Notes under the pieces: model-generated
Database searches by the model: none
Told to the model about the DNA's origin: nothing
What the model saw: the letters and a program-made list of their open reading frames with translations, nothing else
Part shown: piece by piece, positions 35,114-43,435 of the stretch
How positions within the stretch are numbered: position 1 is the stretch's first letter
Layout of the letters: the number at the start of each line of letters is the position of its first letter
Program-made: the position numbers and the translations under genes
Source: Arenibacter sp041392165
Lineage (GTDB): Bacteria; Bacteroidota; Bacteroidia; Flavobacteriales; Flavobacteriaceae
Reading direction: 5' to 3'
Assembly (NCBI GenBank): GCA_041392165.1
Contig: JAWKMN010000009.1
Coordinates: 49,072 to 113,071, forward strand
Length of the DNA: 64,000 nt

Positions 35114-35245
35114 TTAATTTAAAAATATTCTGCGCTCCGCCCAACGATTTTTCTTGATGCTTTTAAAATTTACCAGGAAAATACTTTCCCCGGTCAACTG
35201 AAAATCTGATGATTCCGATTGTAATTTATGAATGTAAGATTTCAT
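35114..35245 (-). CDS. Putative 43-residue basic peptide
   Basis: ATG (plus-strand CAT 35243-35245) to TAA gives 43 residues. The C-terminus IKKNRWAERRIF has a Trp followed by an Arg pair, echoing the IWN-x-KRR tails of the two 28-residue peptides upstream on the same strand. A leftward terminator follows 35 bases later. There is no signal peptide; the net charge is positive near the C-terminus. It may be a more distant third member of the same set. Coding status is an inference from context. Confidence 0.45.
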   Translation of the reverse strand: MKSYIHKLQSESSDFQLTGESIFLVNFKSIKKNRWAERRIFLN

Positions 35246-35374
35246 GATATTGTGTTTTTTTATTTTTCAATACTTTATTGAAGTTAAATACCTTATATGT
35301 TTCTATTAAATTAATAGTTTCAATATTTTTGGTTAATTTTCCTCAGCGTTGGCTAAAGAAATTTTATGTGGGAA

Positions 35375-35461
35375 TTACCTGAAACGCCTTTTATTGTTCC
35401 AAATATTGCTTTTGGAGCTTTCAATGGTCTGCTTTACGAAATGTTTGTTGACTGTTTCCAT
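35375..35461 (-). CDS. Putative 28-residue basic peptide, copy A
   Basis: ATG (CAT 35459-35461) to TAA gives 28 residues, opening METVNKHFVKQTIESSK and closing IWNNKRRFR. It matches copy B (35515-35601) at 17 of 28 positions with no gaps and the same length. Many differences are conservative (F/L, I/L, F/Y) or in codon third positions. The leaders match too (ACATCAATTAA before both starts). Such codon-level drift with a kept frame argues for translation and selection. No known family is recognised. Confidence 0.6.
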   Translation of the reverse strand: METVNKHFVKQTIESSKSNIWNNKRRFR

Positions 35462-35514
35462 GATCTTATTTTTTAATTGATGTTTAAATTGCACTATTTT
35501 TCTATTGTTACTTA

Positions 35515-35601
35515 TTAGTTGTACCTTCTTTTGCTATTCCAAATGCTTCTTTTTGAAGATGCCAATGTTTGCTTTACCAGATGTTTGTTTACGGTTTCCA
35601 T
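35515..35601 (-). CDS. Putative 28-residue basic peptide, copy B
   Basis: ATG (CAT 35599-35601) to TAA gives 28 residues, opening METVNKHLVKQTLASSK and closing IWNSKRRYN. It is the upstream member of a tandem pair; the two start codons are 140 bases apart. The shared skeleton is METVNKH-x-VKQT, SSK, IWN-x-KRR. It is strongly basic, without a membrane segment or signal. The set could be regulatory micro-proteins, nucleic-acid-binding peptides or leader peptides; nothing in the sequence decides. Confidence 0.6.
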   Translation of the reverse strand: METVNKHLVKQTLASSKRSIWNSKRRYN

Positions 35602-35661
35602 ATTATTGTTATTATTAATTGATGTACTACTAGAAGACGACCGTTGGATATTATTGTTACA

Positions 35662-35682
35662 GTACTATGTATAAAATAGTAC
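35662..35682. promoter_or_regulatory. Inverted repeat upstream of micro-peptide genes
   Basis: GTACTAT (35662-35668), seven bases, ATAGTAC (35676-35682). It lies 61 bases before the first micro-peptide ATG on the minus strand, in AT-rich DNA where a promoter is expected, and may be an operator. No clear TAnnTTTG box was found on the minus strand here. Confidence 0.4.
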
Positions 35683-35768
35683 CATTTTAAGCAATATTTA
35701 ACATTCATACCTTAACTAACATCGGATAACGAGTACAACAAATAATTTAAGGTTGGCCATTAGGACAA

Positions 35769-35821
35769 GCCACTCTATAAGTGGCATGCCCCAATTTTAT
35801 TCCTTCATAATAAAATTGGGG
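35769..35821. other. Two adjacent hairpins, possible RNA element
   Basis: GCCACT/AGTGGC (35769-35785) is followed at once by CCCCAATTTTATT (35789-35801), a seven-base loop and AATAAAATTGGGG (35809-35821), a perfect 13-bp stem. Neither strand has a T tract after the stem, so it is not a standard terminator. It lies between the micro-peptide genes and the cold-shock-domain gene and could be part of a structured leader or a small RNA. The rest of 35830-36016 is AT-rich, with a GTATTTC/GAAATAC repeat (35963-35993) close to the cold-shock start. Confidence 0.5.
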
Positions 35822-36016
35822 GAGGAAATGAAATTATTTGAAATACAAGCCTTATATTTGTTAAAGTTTAAAGAGTTGCGCATTGACCTGTAATTCGCAT
35901 TGCTACTAAATTCTTGGGTAGATTAAATTAGATTCATTTTTTCTTTTTCAAACACTCGTTTAGTATTTCAACCGCTGCTCGACCGAGAAATACAATTTAT
36001 AAACTTTAAAAAAACA

Positions 36017-36472
36017 ATGGCCAAATCGCAACAAACGTATAGTAAAAGTGAAAAGGAAAAGAAGCGTTTAAAAAAGCGCGAGGAGAAACAAAAGAAAAAG
36101 GAGGCCCGCAAATTGGAGTCGAAGGAAAACGGACCGGGCATTCAATTTGCCTACGTTGATCACGACGGAAATTTAACGGATACGCCGCCAGATCCCTCCA
36201 AAAAAATTATTATAGATGCCTCTACCATAGAAATAGGGGTTCCTAAAAGGGACGATATCGATATTGAGGAATTCGACCCGGTTAGAAATGGGAAAGTATC
36301 ATTTTTTGATACTTCCAAAGGGTTTGGATTTATAATCGATACGGAGAATCAGGAGAAATATTTTACACACGTTAGTGGCCTAATAGATGAGATTACAGAA
36401 AATGATAAGGTTTCCTTTGAACTGGAGAAGGGCATGAAAGGCATGAATGCTGTACGTGTAAGGAAAATCTAG
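36017..36472 (+). CDS. Cold-shock-domain protein with charged N-terminal extension
   Basis: A 151-residue RNA-binding protein. The C-terminal cold-shock domain (about 90-151) has RNP1 KGFGFI and RNP2 YFTHV. The first 40 residues are an extreme Lys/Glu/Arg run (KEKKRLKKREEKQKKKEA), probably helical and nucleic-acid binding. A linker (IQFAYVDHDGNLTDTPPDP) joins the two. Bacteroidota commonly carry this extended form next to short Csp proteins. The upstream gap can hold a long structured leader as in other cold-shock mRNAs. A long-stem terminator follows at 36518-36567. Confidence 0.92.
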   Translation: MAKSQQTYSKSEKEKKRLKKREEKQKKKEARKLESKENGPGIQFAYVDHDGNLTDTPPDPSKKIIIDASTIEIGVPKRDDIDIEEFDPVRNGKVSFFDTSKGFGFIIDTENQEKYFTHVSGLIDEITENDKVSFELEKGMKGMNAVRVRKI

Positions 36473-36517
36473 TGTCAGACCAGTTTCCATAATTGGACTT
36501 GGGCTATAATATAAAGG

Positions 36518-36567
36518 ATAGTGCATATTCATTCAATATAGTATTGGATGTATGTACTATTTTTTTT
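36518..36567 (+). terminator. Terminator after cold-shock-domain gene
   Basis: ATAGTGCATA (36518-36527) pairs with TATGTACTAT (36551-36560) with a G-U pair, extended by CATTC/GGATG, and is followed by eight T residues. The remaining DNA up to the serine hydrolase start at 36813 is AT-rich, with no gene seen in it; it presumably contains that gene's promoter. Confidence 0.75.
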
Positions 36568-36812
36568 GCACTATAATAAGCTCTCCTAATTACTCCATTG
36601 ATTTTATTGTAAAGCCTTGCCTTTGTAGATAAGTGTGTAATTTCATGGCATAATATCTTAGTGGGGCGATGCGTGATGGTTCTGTTTCTTAGTGAAATGT
36701 TACCCTAAGGATAAAATCCTGCTCGAAAACGGGATATTGTTTTTTATAATCAAAAAAAGCAATAACTTTTCGGATTTTTTAAAAGTACAACTAATCAAAG
36801 TATTAAAAAAAC

Positions 36813-38096
36813 ATGGTAAAATTTATTAAAAGTCAAGTATTATTGTTGGGATGTCTATTATTGCTATCCTATTCACAAGCCCAAAATTTATCCACTGCAC
36901 TGCCCGAGGAGGTGGGAATGTCCACTGAAAGGTTGGAACGACTTTCCACTACGTTGGAGCAGTATGTGAAAGACGGTAGGATGTCCGGTAATGTTGCACT
37001 TGTTGCCAGAAAGGGCAAAATTATCTATCACAAGGCGTTTGGGGAGAGCGATATGGAGGCAGGGGAAAAGATGTCCACTGATGCCATATTCAGGATTGCT
37101 TCACAAACAAAGGCCATTGTAAGTGTTGCAGTTATGATCTTGCAGGAAGAAGGAAAATTATTGATTGCAGACCCTGTAGGGAAATATTTGCCGGAATGGA
37201 AGGAAACCACAGTAGCCAAAGTACGTGAAGATGGGGGCTACGATGTGGTTAAGGCCAATCGTTCCATTACTATCCGGGATTTGTTGACCCATACTGCCGG
37301 TATAGGTTATGGACATGGTCCGGCAAAGAAGGAATGGGAGGAAGCGGGGATACAGAACTGGTATTTTGCGGACAGGAACGAACCCATTGCGGAAACCATT
37401 GCCCGTATGGCCAAATTGCCAATGGATGCCCAACCCGGCGAGCGGTTTGTCTATGGCTACAATACGGATATTTTGGGTGTGATCGTTGAAAAGGCCTCGG
37501 GTAAAACTTTGGATGAATTTATTAGGGAAAGAATTCTGGAGCCCATAGGTATGGTGGATACCTATTTTTATTTGCCCAAAAATAAAGCGGATAGGTTGGC
37601 CACTTCCTATATGGCCAATGAAGGCAAACCATTGGAAAGGTCCCCCGATCCCGGTTTGGGTGTTGGCCAGGGCCATTACGTGAAAGGTCCCCGTAAAAGT
37701 TTCTCAGGAGGTGCCGGACTTCTTTCCACCGCAATGGATTATGCTAAATTTTTACAAATGATGCTGAATGGAGGTGAATTTAACGGCAATAGGATATTGT
37801 CCCCCAAAACCGTGGCGCTAATGACTGCAGATCATGTTGATGTGAGGAATATACCTTATGGTAGTCGAAGTGGCTCGGGCTTTGGCCTAGGATTTTCCAT
37901 AACAAAAGATGTAGGTGAAAGGGGAATTCCGGGTTCTGTAGGTACCTTTGAATGGGGCGGCGCATACGGGTCTACCTATTGGGCGGACCCTGTAGAAGAG
38001 CTTGTTGTGGTTTACTTTAAACAACTCATACCTACCAATGGAATTGATGATCATCCCAAGTTGAGAACTTTGGTCTATCAGGCTATTTTGGAATAA
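36813..38096 (+). CDS. Secreted serine hydrolase (class C beta-lactamase/EstB fold)
   Basis: A 427-residue exported enzyme. The signal peptide is residues 1-23 (LLLGCLLLLSYSQAQ). The nucleophile motif SxxK is Ser97-Q-T-Lys100 (FRIASQTKAI), the conserved Tyr is Tyr214 in YGYNTDILG, an EstB-like block, and the C-terminal Gly-rich strand is SGSGFGLGF followed by WGGAYGSTYW in place of HxG. The balance of motifs favours an esterase or transesterase over a true beta-lactamase. It stands alone; the preceding cold-shock gene has its own terminator. Confidence 0.9.
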   Translation: MVKFIKSQVLLLGCLLLLSYSQAQNLSTALPEEVGMSTERLERLSTTLEQYVKDGRMSGNVALVARKGKIIYHKAFGESDMEAGEKMSTDAIFRIASQTKAIVSVAVMILQEEGKLLIADPVGKYLPEWKETTVAKVREDGGYDVVKANRSITIRDLLTHTAGIGYGHGPAKKEWEEAGIQNWYFADRNEPIAETIARMAKLPMDAQPGERFVYGYNTDILGVIVEKASGKTLDEFIRERILEPIGMVDTYFYLPKNKADRLATSYMANEGKPLERSPDPGLGVGQGHYVKGPRKSFSGGAGLLSTAMDYAKFLQMMLNGGEFNGNRILSPKTVALMTADHVDVRNIPYGSRSGSGFGLGFSITKDVGERGIPGSVGTFEWGGAYGSTYWADPVEELVVVYFKQLIPTNGIDDHPKLRTLVYQAILE

Positions 38097-38256
38097 AATA
38101 TGGCCAATTTATGGTTGGAAATGGCACATGTATTGGATAAAGTGTTAAGATATTCCAAAATATAATAGATATAGGGCAATTTATTCTTTTAGAAAATCTA
38201 TATCCTTTAGGTTTGTACCCTAACAAACAGTTTAAAAATTAGAGATACTGAATTTT

Positions 38257-38685
38257 ATGGGTAGAGTTAAGGAAAATGATACTGTAAAAGTACATTACAC
38301 AGGAAAATTGAATAATGGACAAATTTTTGACAGTTCTTTGGAAAGGGATCCTATTGAAGTTACTTTGAGCCAAGGGCAACTTATTCCAGGTTTTGAAAAG
38401 GAATTGGTGAATATGGAGGTCAATGAAAAGAAAACGATAAACGTTTCCAAGGAGGAAGCTTATGGTGATATAATGGAGGAACTGTTTTACGAAATTAATA
38501 GGTCGGAACTTCCTGAAGATATAAAACCGGAAATCGGCATGATGTTGATGGCGAAGAATCCGGACGGAACGGAGAATCAATTACGGATCACAGATGTAAA
38601 GGAAGAAAGTATTGTGATCGATGCCAATCATGTTTTGGCAGGTCAGGACCTTACTTTTGAACTGGAATTGGTTGCCATAGTGTAG
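38257..38685 (+). CDS. SlyD-like FKBP peptidyl-prolyl isomerase
   Basis: A 142-residue FKBP with the SlyD domain order: FKBP half KVHYTGKLNNGQIFDSSLER, an inserted flap domain (about 70-125, YEINRSELPEDIKPEIGMML) and the return strand QDLTFELELVAIV. It catalyses proline cis-trans isomerisation and acts as a chaperone. The His/Cys-rich metal-binding tail of E. coli SlyD is absent. The gene is monocistronic with a bidirectional terminator 65 bases after its stop. Confidence 0.93.
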   Translation: MGRVKENDTVKVHYTGKLNNGQIFDSSLERDPIEVTLSQGQLIPGFEKELVNMEVNEKKTINVSKEEAYGDIMEELFYEINRSELPEDIKPEIGMMLMAKNPDGTENQLRITDVKEESIVIDANHVLAGQDLTFELELVAIV

Positions 38686-38749
38686 GCTCCAATAAAAAGG
38701 TGTTGCACTACATTAGTAAGGAGCTATACCTATTTCTAAGAAACAAAAA

Positions 38750-38776
38750 ACCGTCCATTTTTATGGGCGGTTTTTT
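38750..38776. terminator. Bidirectional intrinsic terminator
   Basis: A run of A residues, ACCGTCCA (38750-38757), a six-base loop, TGGGCGGT (38764-38771, one G-U pair) and a T run to 38776. It works rightward for the SlyD-like gene and could also stop leftward transcripts from serA, which ends 244 bases away. I see nothing else in 38777-39019. Confidence 0.85.
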
Positions 38777-39019
38777 GCATTTAACGACCAAATAGTTTTT
38801 ACGTCCTTAATGATTACAATATTTTGTTTCAGGTAACCTAATGTTGGTCCCTTAATAACGTATTATGGTAAGTTGAATTGATATTTAATTGTTAAGGGGT
38901 TTGTTCGTGATAATTTTCTCCGGTCCTACCCATCCTGATTATAGGGCGAGATTTGAATTCAATAACAATACTTCCTTATGGTAACGCAGGAGGACACATT
39001 GGTTGCACCTGCCCTTCCC

Positions 39020-39970
39020 TTATTTGTATAGTTCAATGATCTGTGAGGCCAGTTCCATTCCGATCCGATCCTGGGCCTCTGTTGTTGCAGCACCAATATG
39101 TGGACTAAGGGAAATATCAGGATGCATTAAAATACGTAATTCCGGGATAGGTTCGGACTCGTACACATCCAGTCCGGCAAAGGCAACTTTTCCACTTTCC
39201 AGGGCATCCACAAGGGCTACCTCATCCAATATTCCCCCACGGGCGGCATTTACTATGCCAACGCCTTCCTTCATCATATCAAATTCCCGTTTTCCAATTA
39301 TATAGGATTTTTGGGCAGGTACATGTAGGCTAATAAAATCAGCAGTTTTCAACAAGTTTTCCAAAGGGGTGCCCGTTAGTTCAAAAGCAATGGATCGGTT
39401 GTCAAAAAACGGAACGGTCACAGTGGCCCCATCCAAGAAAGGGTCGGTAAAAATAACTTTCATACCAATCCCCAAAGCTATTCTGGCGGTGGCTACCCCA
39501 ATTCTCCCAAAACCTATAATCCCTAAAGTCTTGCCCCTTAACTCAACTCCTTTGGCATAGGCATTTTTAAGTTTCTTAAAATTGCTGTCGCCTTCCAGGG
39601 GCATATTCCTATTGGCGTCGTGCAAAAATCTTACCCCACTGAACAAATGGGCAAAAACCAACTCGGCCACCGAGGAGGAAGAGGCTTCCGGGGTATTGAT
39701 GATATGAATGCCCTTGGATTTGGCATAATCCACATCTATGTTGTCCATGCCCACGCCACCTCGGCCTATGATCTTCAAATCGGGGCAACCATCAATTACA
39801 TCCTTAAAAACTTTAGTGGAGCTTCTTACCAATAACACTGAAACCCTATTTTGGTTAATGTAAGATACAAGCTGTTCCTGTGCCACATTCACTGCCAGAA
39901 TTTCAAAACCGGCATTTTCCAAAGTCTGTTTGCCACTTTTTGATATGCCGTCGTTTGCTAAAACTTTCAT
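39020..39970 (-). CDS. serA: D-3-phosphoglycerate dehydrogenase (short form)
   Basis: A 316-residue D-isomer-specific 2-hydroxyacid dehydrogenase catalysing the first step of serine synthesis. The NAD-binding motif is GKTLGIIGFGRIGVATARIAL, and the catalytic residues lie in VNAARGGILDEVAL (Arg), ESEPIPELR (Glu) and LSPHIGAATTEAQDRI (His). It lacks the C-terminal ACT domain, so serine feedback as in E. coli SerA is not expected. It follows serC on the same strand (148-base gap), which fixes the pathway assignment. Confidence 0.93.
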   Translation of the reverse strand: MKVLANDGISKSGKQTLENAGFEILAVNVAQEQLVSYINQNRVSVLLVRSSTKVFKDVIDGCPDLKIIGRGGVGMDNIDVDYAKSKGIHIINTPEASSSSVAELVFAHLFSGVRFLHDANRNMPLEGDSNFKKLKNAYAKGVELRGKTLGIIGFGRIGVATARIALGIGMKVIFTDPFLDGATVTVPFFDNRSIAFELTGTPLENLLKTADFISLHVPAQKSYIIGKREFDMMKEGVGIVNAARGGILDEVALVDALESGKVAFAGLDVYESEPIPELRILMHPDISLSPHIGAATTEAQDRIGMELASQIIELYK

Positions 39971-40118
39971 GTTGTATATGGGGTATTATGTTTTTAAATT
40001 ATTAATGCCTCCAAACCGATCCATTTGGACCATTTGTAGCCATATTTATTAAATTTTCACCACTTTCCAAAAGGACCTGGTGCTTTTAAAGTATGTATAA
40101 GTCCTTAAAGTGCTATGT

Positions 40119-41183
40119 TTAGGCTTTTCGCTCCAATTCGCTCATGACGTCTACCAAGATGCCCACGCTCTCCAAAGAAAGGGCGTTGTACATGGAAGCC
40201 CTATATCCTCCAACGGAACGATGTCCGTTTATGCCATTTATTCCAGCTTCCCGGCACATACCATCAAAAACATCCTTTAACTTTTCCTCCGCTAGGGTGA
40301 AAGTGGCGTTCATATTGGAACGGTCCTCTTTATGGGCATAACCGTTGAATAAGGGGTTCAGATCTATCTCCGAATACAATAACTGGGCCTTCTTTTCATT
40401 TATTTCTTCAATGGCGGCAATACCGCCTAAATTTTGAAGCCATTCCAACGTAAGCATGGAAACATAAACAGGAAAAACTGCCGGGGTATTGAACATACTT
40501 TCCTTATCTATATGAACCTTGTAATCTAGCATTGATGGGATTTTCCGACTTACCTTTCCCAAGATTTCCTCTTTTACCACTACCAAGGTAGTGCCTGCAG
40601 GACCCATATTTTTTTGGGCACCGGCATATATAAGATCAAATTGCGAAAAATCCAATTGTCTGGAGAATATATCGGAACTCATATCACATACCAAAGTAGC
40701 TTCCGTTTTTGGAAATTTCTTTATTTGTGTTCCAAATATGGTATTGTTGGAGGTAAGGTGCAGGTAATCCAGATCGTTGGGAATATTGTAGCCCTTTGGG
40801 ATATAACTAAAATTATCGTCTTTGGACGACCCCACCTCAATGACTTCGCCAAAAAGTTTGGCTTCCTTCAACGCTTTATCGGCCCAAGTACCTGTATTGA
40901 GATACCCCGCTTTTTTTTCCAATAGGTTATAGGCCACCATTAAAAACTCCATGCTTGCACCTCCTTGCAGGAATAAAGCCTGATAGCCTTTGCCTTCCAG
41001 ATCCAAGAGTTCCAGGGCCAAAGACCTGGCCTTGTCCATTACTGCGACAAAATCCTTGCTTCTATGTGAAATTTCAATCAGGGAAAGTCCGGATCCATTA
41101 AAATCCAACACGGCCTCGGAAGCTTTTATTATTACTTCCTGTGGCAGGATACAAGGGCCGGCACTAAAATTATGTTTTTTCAT
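40119..41183 (-). CDS. serC: Phosphoserine aminotransferase
   Basis: A 354-residue PLP enzyme for the second step of serine synthesis. ATG at 41183 (MKKHNFSAGPCILPQE) matches the family start better than the longer frame from 41207. Motifs: LFLQGGASMEF (phosphate binding), CDMSSDIFSRQLD (Asp), and the Schiff-base lysine in IYAGAQKNMGPAG. It ends with HRSVGGYRASMYNAL, normal for SerC. serA lies downstream and an acyl-CoA reductase gene upstream on the same strand. The 294-base upstream gap holds no gene that I can see. Confidence 0.96.
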   Translation of the reverse strand: MKKHNFSAGPCILPQEVIIKASEAVLDFNGSGLSLIEISHRSKDFVAVMDKARSLALELLDLEGKGYQALFLQGGASMEFLMVAYNLLEKKAGYLNTGTWADKALKEAKLFGEVIEVGSSKDDNFSYIPKGYNIPNDLDYLHLTSNNTIFGTQIKKFPKTEATLVCDMSSDIFSRQLDFSQFDLIYAGAQKNMGPAGTTLVVVKEEILGKVSRKIPSMLDYKVHIDKESMFNTPAVFPVYVSMLTLEWLQNLGGIAAIEEINEKKAQLLYSEIDLNPLFNGYAHKEDRSNMNATFTLAEEKLKDVFDGMCREAGINGINGHRSVGGYRASMYNALSLESVGILVDVMSELERKA

Positions 41184-41477
41184 GTGTTTATATTTATTGT
41201 TTTTCAATTGTCATATGTAACATCCAAATAATTATTTCGCCATGTGACAAAATCTTTAGTCATGGATGTTTCATTTATTGTTTATTAGGGTTGTTCAAAG
41301 TTTGTATTCCATTTCCGAAAGGGCGGCCACTAAAAAGTAACAAGGAGCTTAATTATTTTATCACTTGTCTTTAATGCCGCAGTTATCAGTTTATTTTCAA
41401 ATCCTGTATGCTTATTTCAAAGGTTAAAGGTCATAAATATTTTAGGAAGTAGGGTGGGGTAGCCCTAAATTATTGCA

Positions 41478-42539
41478 TTATATTTTCAACAAAAAATGAA
41501 CAGTATCAATATTATCTGCATAATCCGTCAAAGATGGTTTTTGGGTCTGTCCAAACGGCACCTCCCCGGCCATAAACCCTTGGCTAACCACACATTGAAT
41601 TTTATGCTTTTCGTGAGACAGCCTAATTTCCAGTTCCTCAGGGGAATTGTAAAACTCATAAAAAACAGTGGCAATGGGCGAGGCATAATTTTCATCCTCT
41701 TTTAACATGAGGAAACCATTTTCCAATATTTTATATAGGCTCATTAGGTATACCGCTTTGTTGTAGTCATAATTATTGGCGTACTTTTTTTGATCAATAA
41801 TGGCATTGAACGGATAGAGGGCCTTAAAAAGAGGGTCGAAATTATAATCTTTTGGCACAAACAATTTGGAAACACTTCTACAGCCCAAGCCGTAATATCT
41901 AAAAATATCTTCGCCCAGAGCGGTCAACTCATCAGCAGTTTCACTACCGCTAAGAACGGCTACCGAATTCCTGTTTCTCCTAATGATATGGTGTTTTTTT
42001 TCAAAATAATGTTCAAAATAACGAGATGTATTGTCGCTTCCCGTGGCAATAACGGCATCAAAATTTTCCAGTTTGCCGTCTGAGAAAAAAATATAATCTT
42101 TTAGGGCAGGCTCCATTTCCGTTAAATATTGGGCAATAAACGGCAATAAAACCTTGTCGTTGGAAGAGAGTTTTACCAAAGCTCTGTTTCCTGTTATCAA
42201 AGTACTTAGAAAGTCATGAAAACCCACCAAAGGGATATTTCCCGCCATGATCAAGGCCACGGTCTTTGTCCGGTTCTTTTCCATATCATAGGCAGAAAGC
42301 CAACTTTCCAGTGGTGCCGGACTTAGTAATTGCGCCCAGTTCTCCAAGCTATATAGAACATTATCCGGAGTAAACCATCCGTTATGATGTTCGGCCACAA
42401 CCAGTATTTCATCGAGTTTTATAAACCATGCATGGCTATTGCCATCTATTTGGTTTTTGTTTTTTGCATATTTGCAATATTCTTTAAAAAAACTACCAAG
42501 TTTAACAAAAGCATTAAATCTAAGTCTAAGGTCGGTCAT
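41478..42539 (-). CDS. Acyl-CoA reductase (LuxC-like family)
   Basis: A 353-residue protein of the acyl-CoA reductase family related to LuxC and aldehyde dehydrogenases, found across Bacteroidota. Visible blocks: MAGNIPLVGFHDFLSTLITGN (dinucleotide/CoA region), KLSSNDKVLLPFI and the region with the putative nucleophile Cys, DIFRYYGLGCRSVSKLFVP. It would reduce acyl-CoA to an aldehyde with NADPH; the substrate is unknown. It is divergent from the ferredoxin gene with overlapping promoter space, a widespread gene arrangement with serC/serA in this phylum (family recall). Confidence 0.88.
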   Translation of the reverse strand: MTDLRLRFNAFVKLGSFFKEYCKYAKNKNQIDGNSHAWFIKLDEILVVAEHHNGWFTPDNVLYSLENWAQLLSPAPLESWLSAYDMEKNRTKTVALIMAGNIPLVGFHDFLSTLITGNRALVKLSSNDKVLLPFIAQYLTEMEPALKDYIFFSDGKLENFDAVIATGSDNTSRYFEHYFEKKHHIIRRNRNSVAVLSGSETADELTALGEDIFRYYGLGCRSVSKLFVPKDYNFDPLFKALYPFNAIIDQKKYANNYDYNKAVYLMSLYKILENGFLMLKEDENYASPIATVFYEFYNSPEELEIRLSHEKHKIQCVVSQGFMAGEVPFGQTQKPSLTDYADNIDTVHFLLKI

Positions 42540-42543
42540 TATA

Positions 42544-42575
42544 TTTGTAAAAGATTTTATTAGGCTTTACCTTTG
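42544..42575 (+). promoter_or_regulatory. Bacteroidota promoter of ferredoxin gene
   Basis: TTTG at 42544-42547, 20 bases, TACCTTTG at 42568-42575: a good fit to the TTTG / TAnnTTTG promoter. The ferredoxin ATG is at 42626. The promoter begins 4 bases from the start codon of the divergent acyl-CoA reductase, so the two genes may be co-regulated. Confidence 0.75.
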
Positions 42576-42625
42576 TACAAAAGTATTGATACTGAAATTA
42601 AATCAGCACAAAAGAAATATAAAAT

Positions 42626-42976
42626 ATGGCAATTATAATAACAGATGAGTGCATAAATTGTGGAGCTTGTGAGCCAGAATGCCCTAACACTGCAATTTAT
42701 GAAGGTGCGGACGATTGGCGCTACAGTGACGGAACACTTTTAAAAGGGGATGTTGTACTGCCCAATGGGAAGGCCGTTAATGCGGACGAATCCCAGGAGC
42801 CGGTAAGCGATGAAATATATTTTATTGTCCCGGATAAGTGTACGGAATGTAAAGGTTTCCATGATGAGCCACAGTGCGCGGCAGTTTGTCCGGTAGATTG
42901 CTGTGTGCCCGATGATAATCACGTTGAATCCGAAGAAGAACTTCTAGGAAAACAACGTTTTATGCATCCTGAATAG
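42626..42976 (+). CDS. 2[4Fe-4S] ferredoxin (Allochromatium type)
   Basis: A 116-residue bacterial ferredoxin. The first cluster motif is CINCGACEPECP (C-x2-C-x2-C-x3-C). The second, CTECKGFHDEPQCAAVCP, has the C-x2-C-x8-C-x3-C spacing that marks the Alvin-type low-potential ferredoxins. An insertion of about 25 residues (GDVVLPNGKAVNADE) lies between the clusters. It passes single electrons to redox enzymes; the divergent acyl-CoA reductase is a neighbour, not a proven partner. Confidence 0.95.
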   Translation: MAIIITDECINCGACEPECPNTAIYEGADDWRYSDGTLLKGDVVLPNGKAVNADESQEPVSDEIYFIVPDKCTECKGFHDEPQCAAVCPVDCCVPDDNHVESEEELLGKQRFMHPE

Positions 42977-43435
42977 GTCGTGTATAAGATTTGGCAGACA
43001 TACGGCTATAAAACCAATAGAAGATTATTTATGTCCGCCCACTATTTATAGTAGCCCCGGTTCTTCATTAAAGGCCTGTCAATTGAGTTGCAGTCCTTTT
43101 ACATGTCCAGTCGGTACATGTTCGTATTTGGGTGTTCCTTACACTAAAAACTTCCATGGGTGTATTTGGTCGCTATAGCCCGAATACGCTATTGGACCGA
43201 TACTTTAAAACAATGTGGATTCATCCCTCCGAGGGTATAGGAACCCACTAATATAGCAATAATTCGTTTGTTTCAACGCCAACTGTTCTAACGCATCATT
43301 TCGGTATTTTATTTTTACATAATTAAGATGGCATTATGTGTTTATGAACGCACATAAATAGTATCTTTGCGGCTGTTTAAAAAAAGCCGGGAAACAGCTT
43401 TGATGTATGTTTCCCTTTTAATATAGATCTTGACC
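42977..43435. other. Gap without a recognisable gene
   Basis: The 459 bases between ferredoxin and ychF show no convincing open frame, strong hairpin or repeat. Only the last part is interpretable: TATCTTTG at 43362-43369 is a good -7 box for ychF, 66 bases before its ATG. No clear -33 partner is seen. Confidence 0.6.

Noticed and set aside
36720..36770. Weak inverted repeat before the serine hydrolase (ATCCTG/CGGGAT with T run)
   Set aside because: Arms are short and mismatched, and the cold-shock gene already has a better terminator at 36518-36567.
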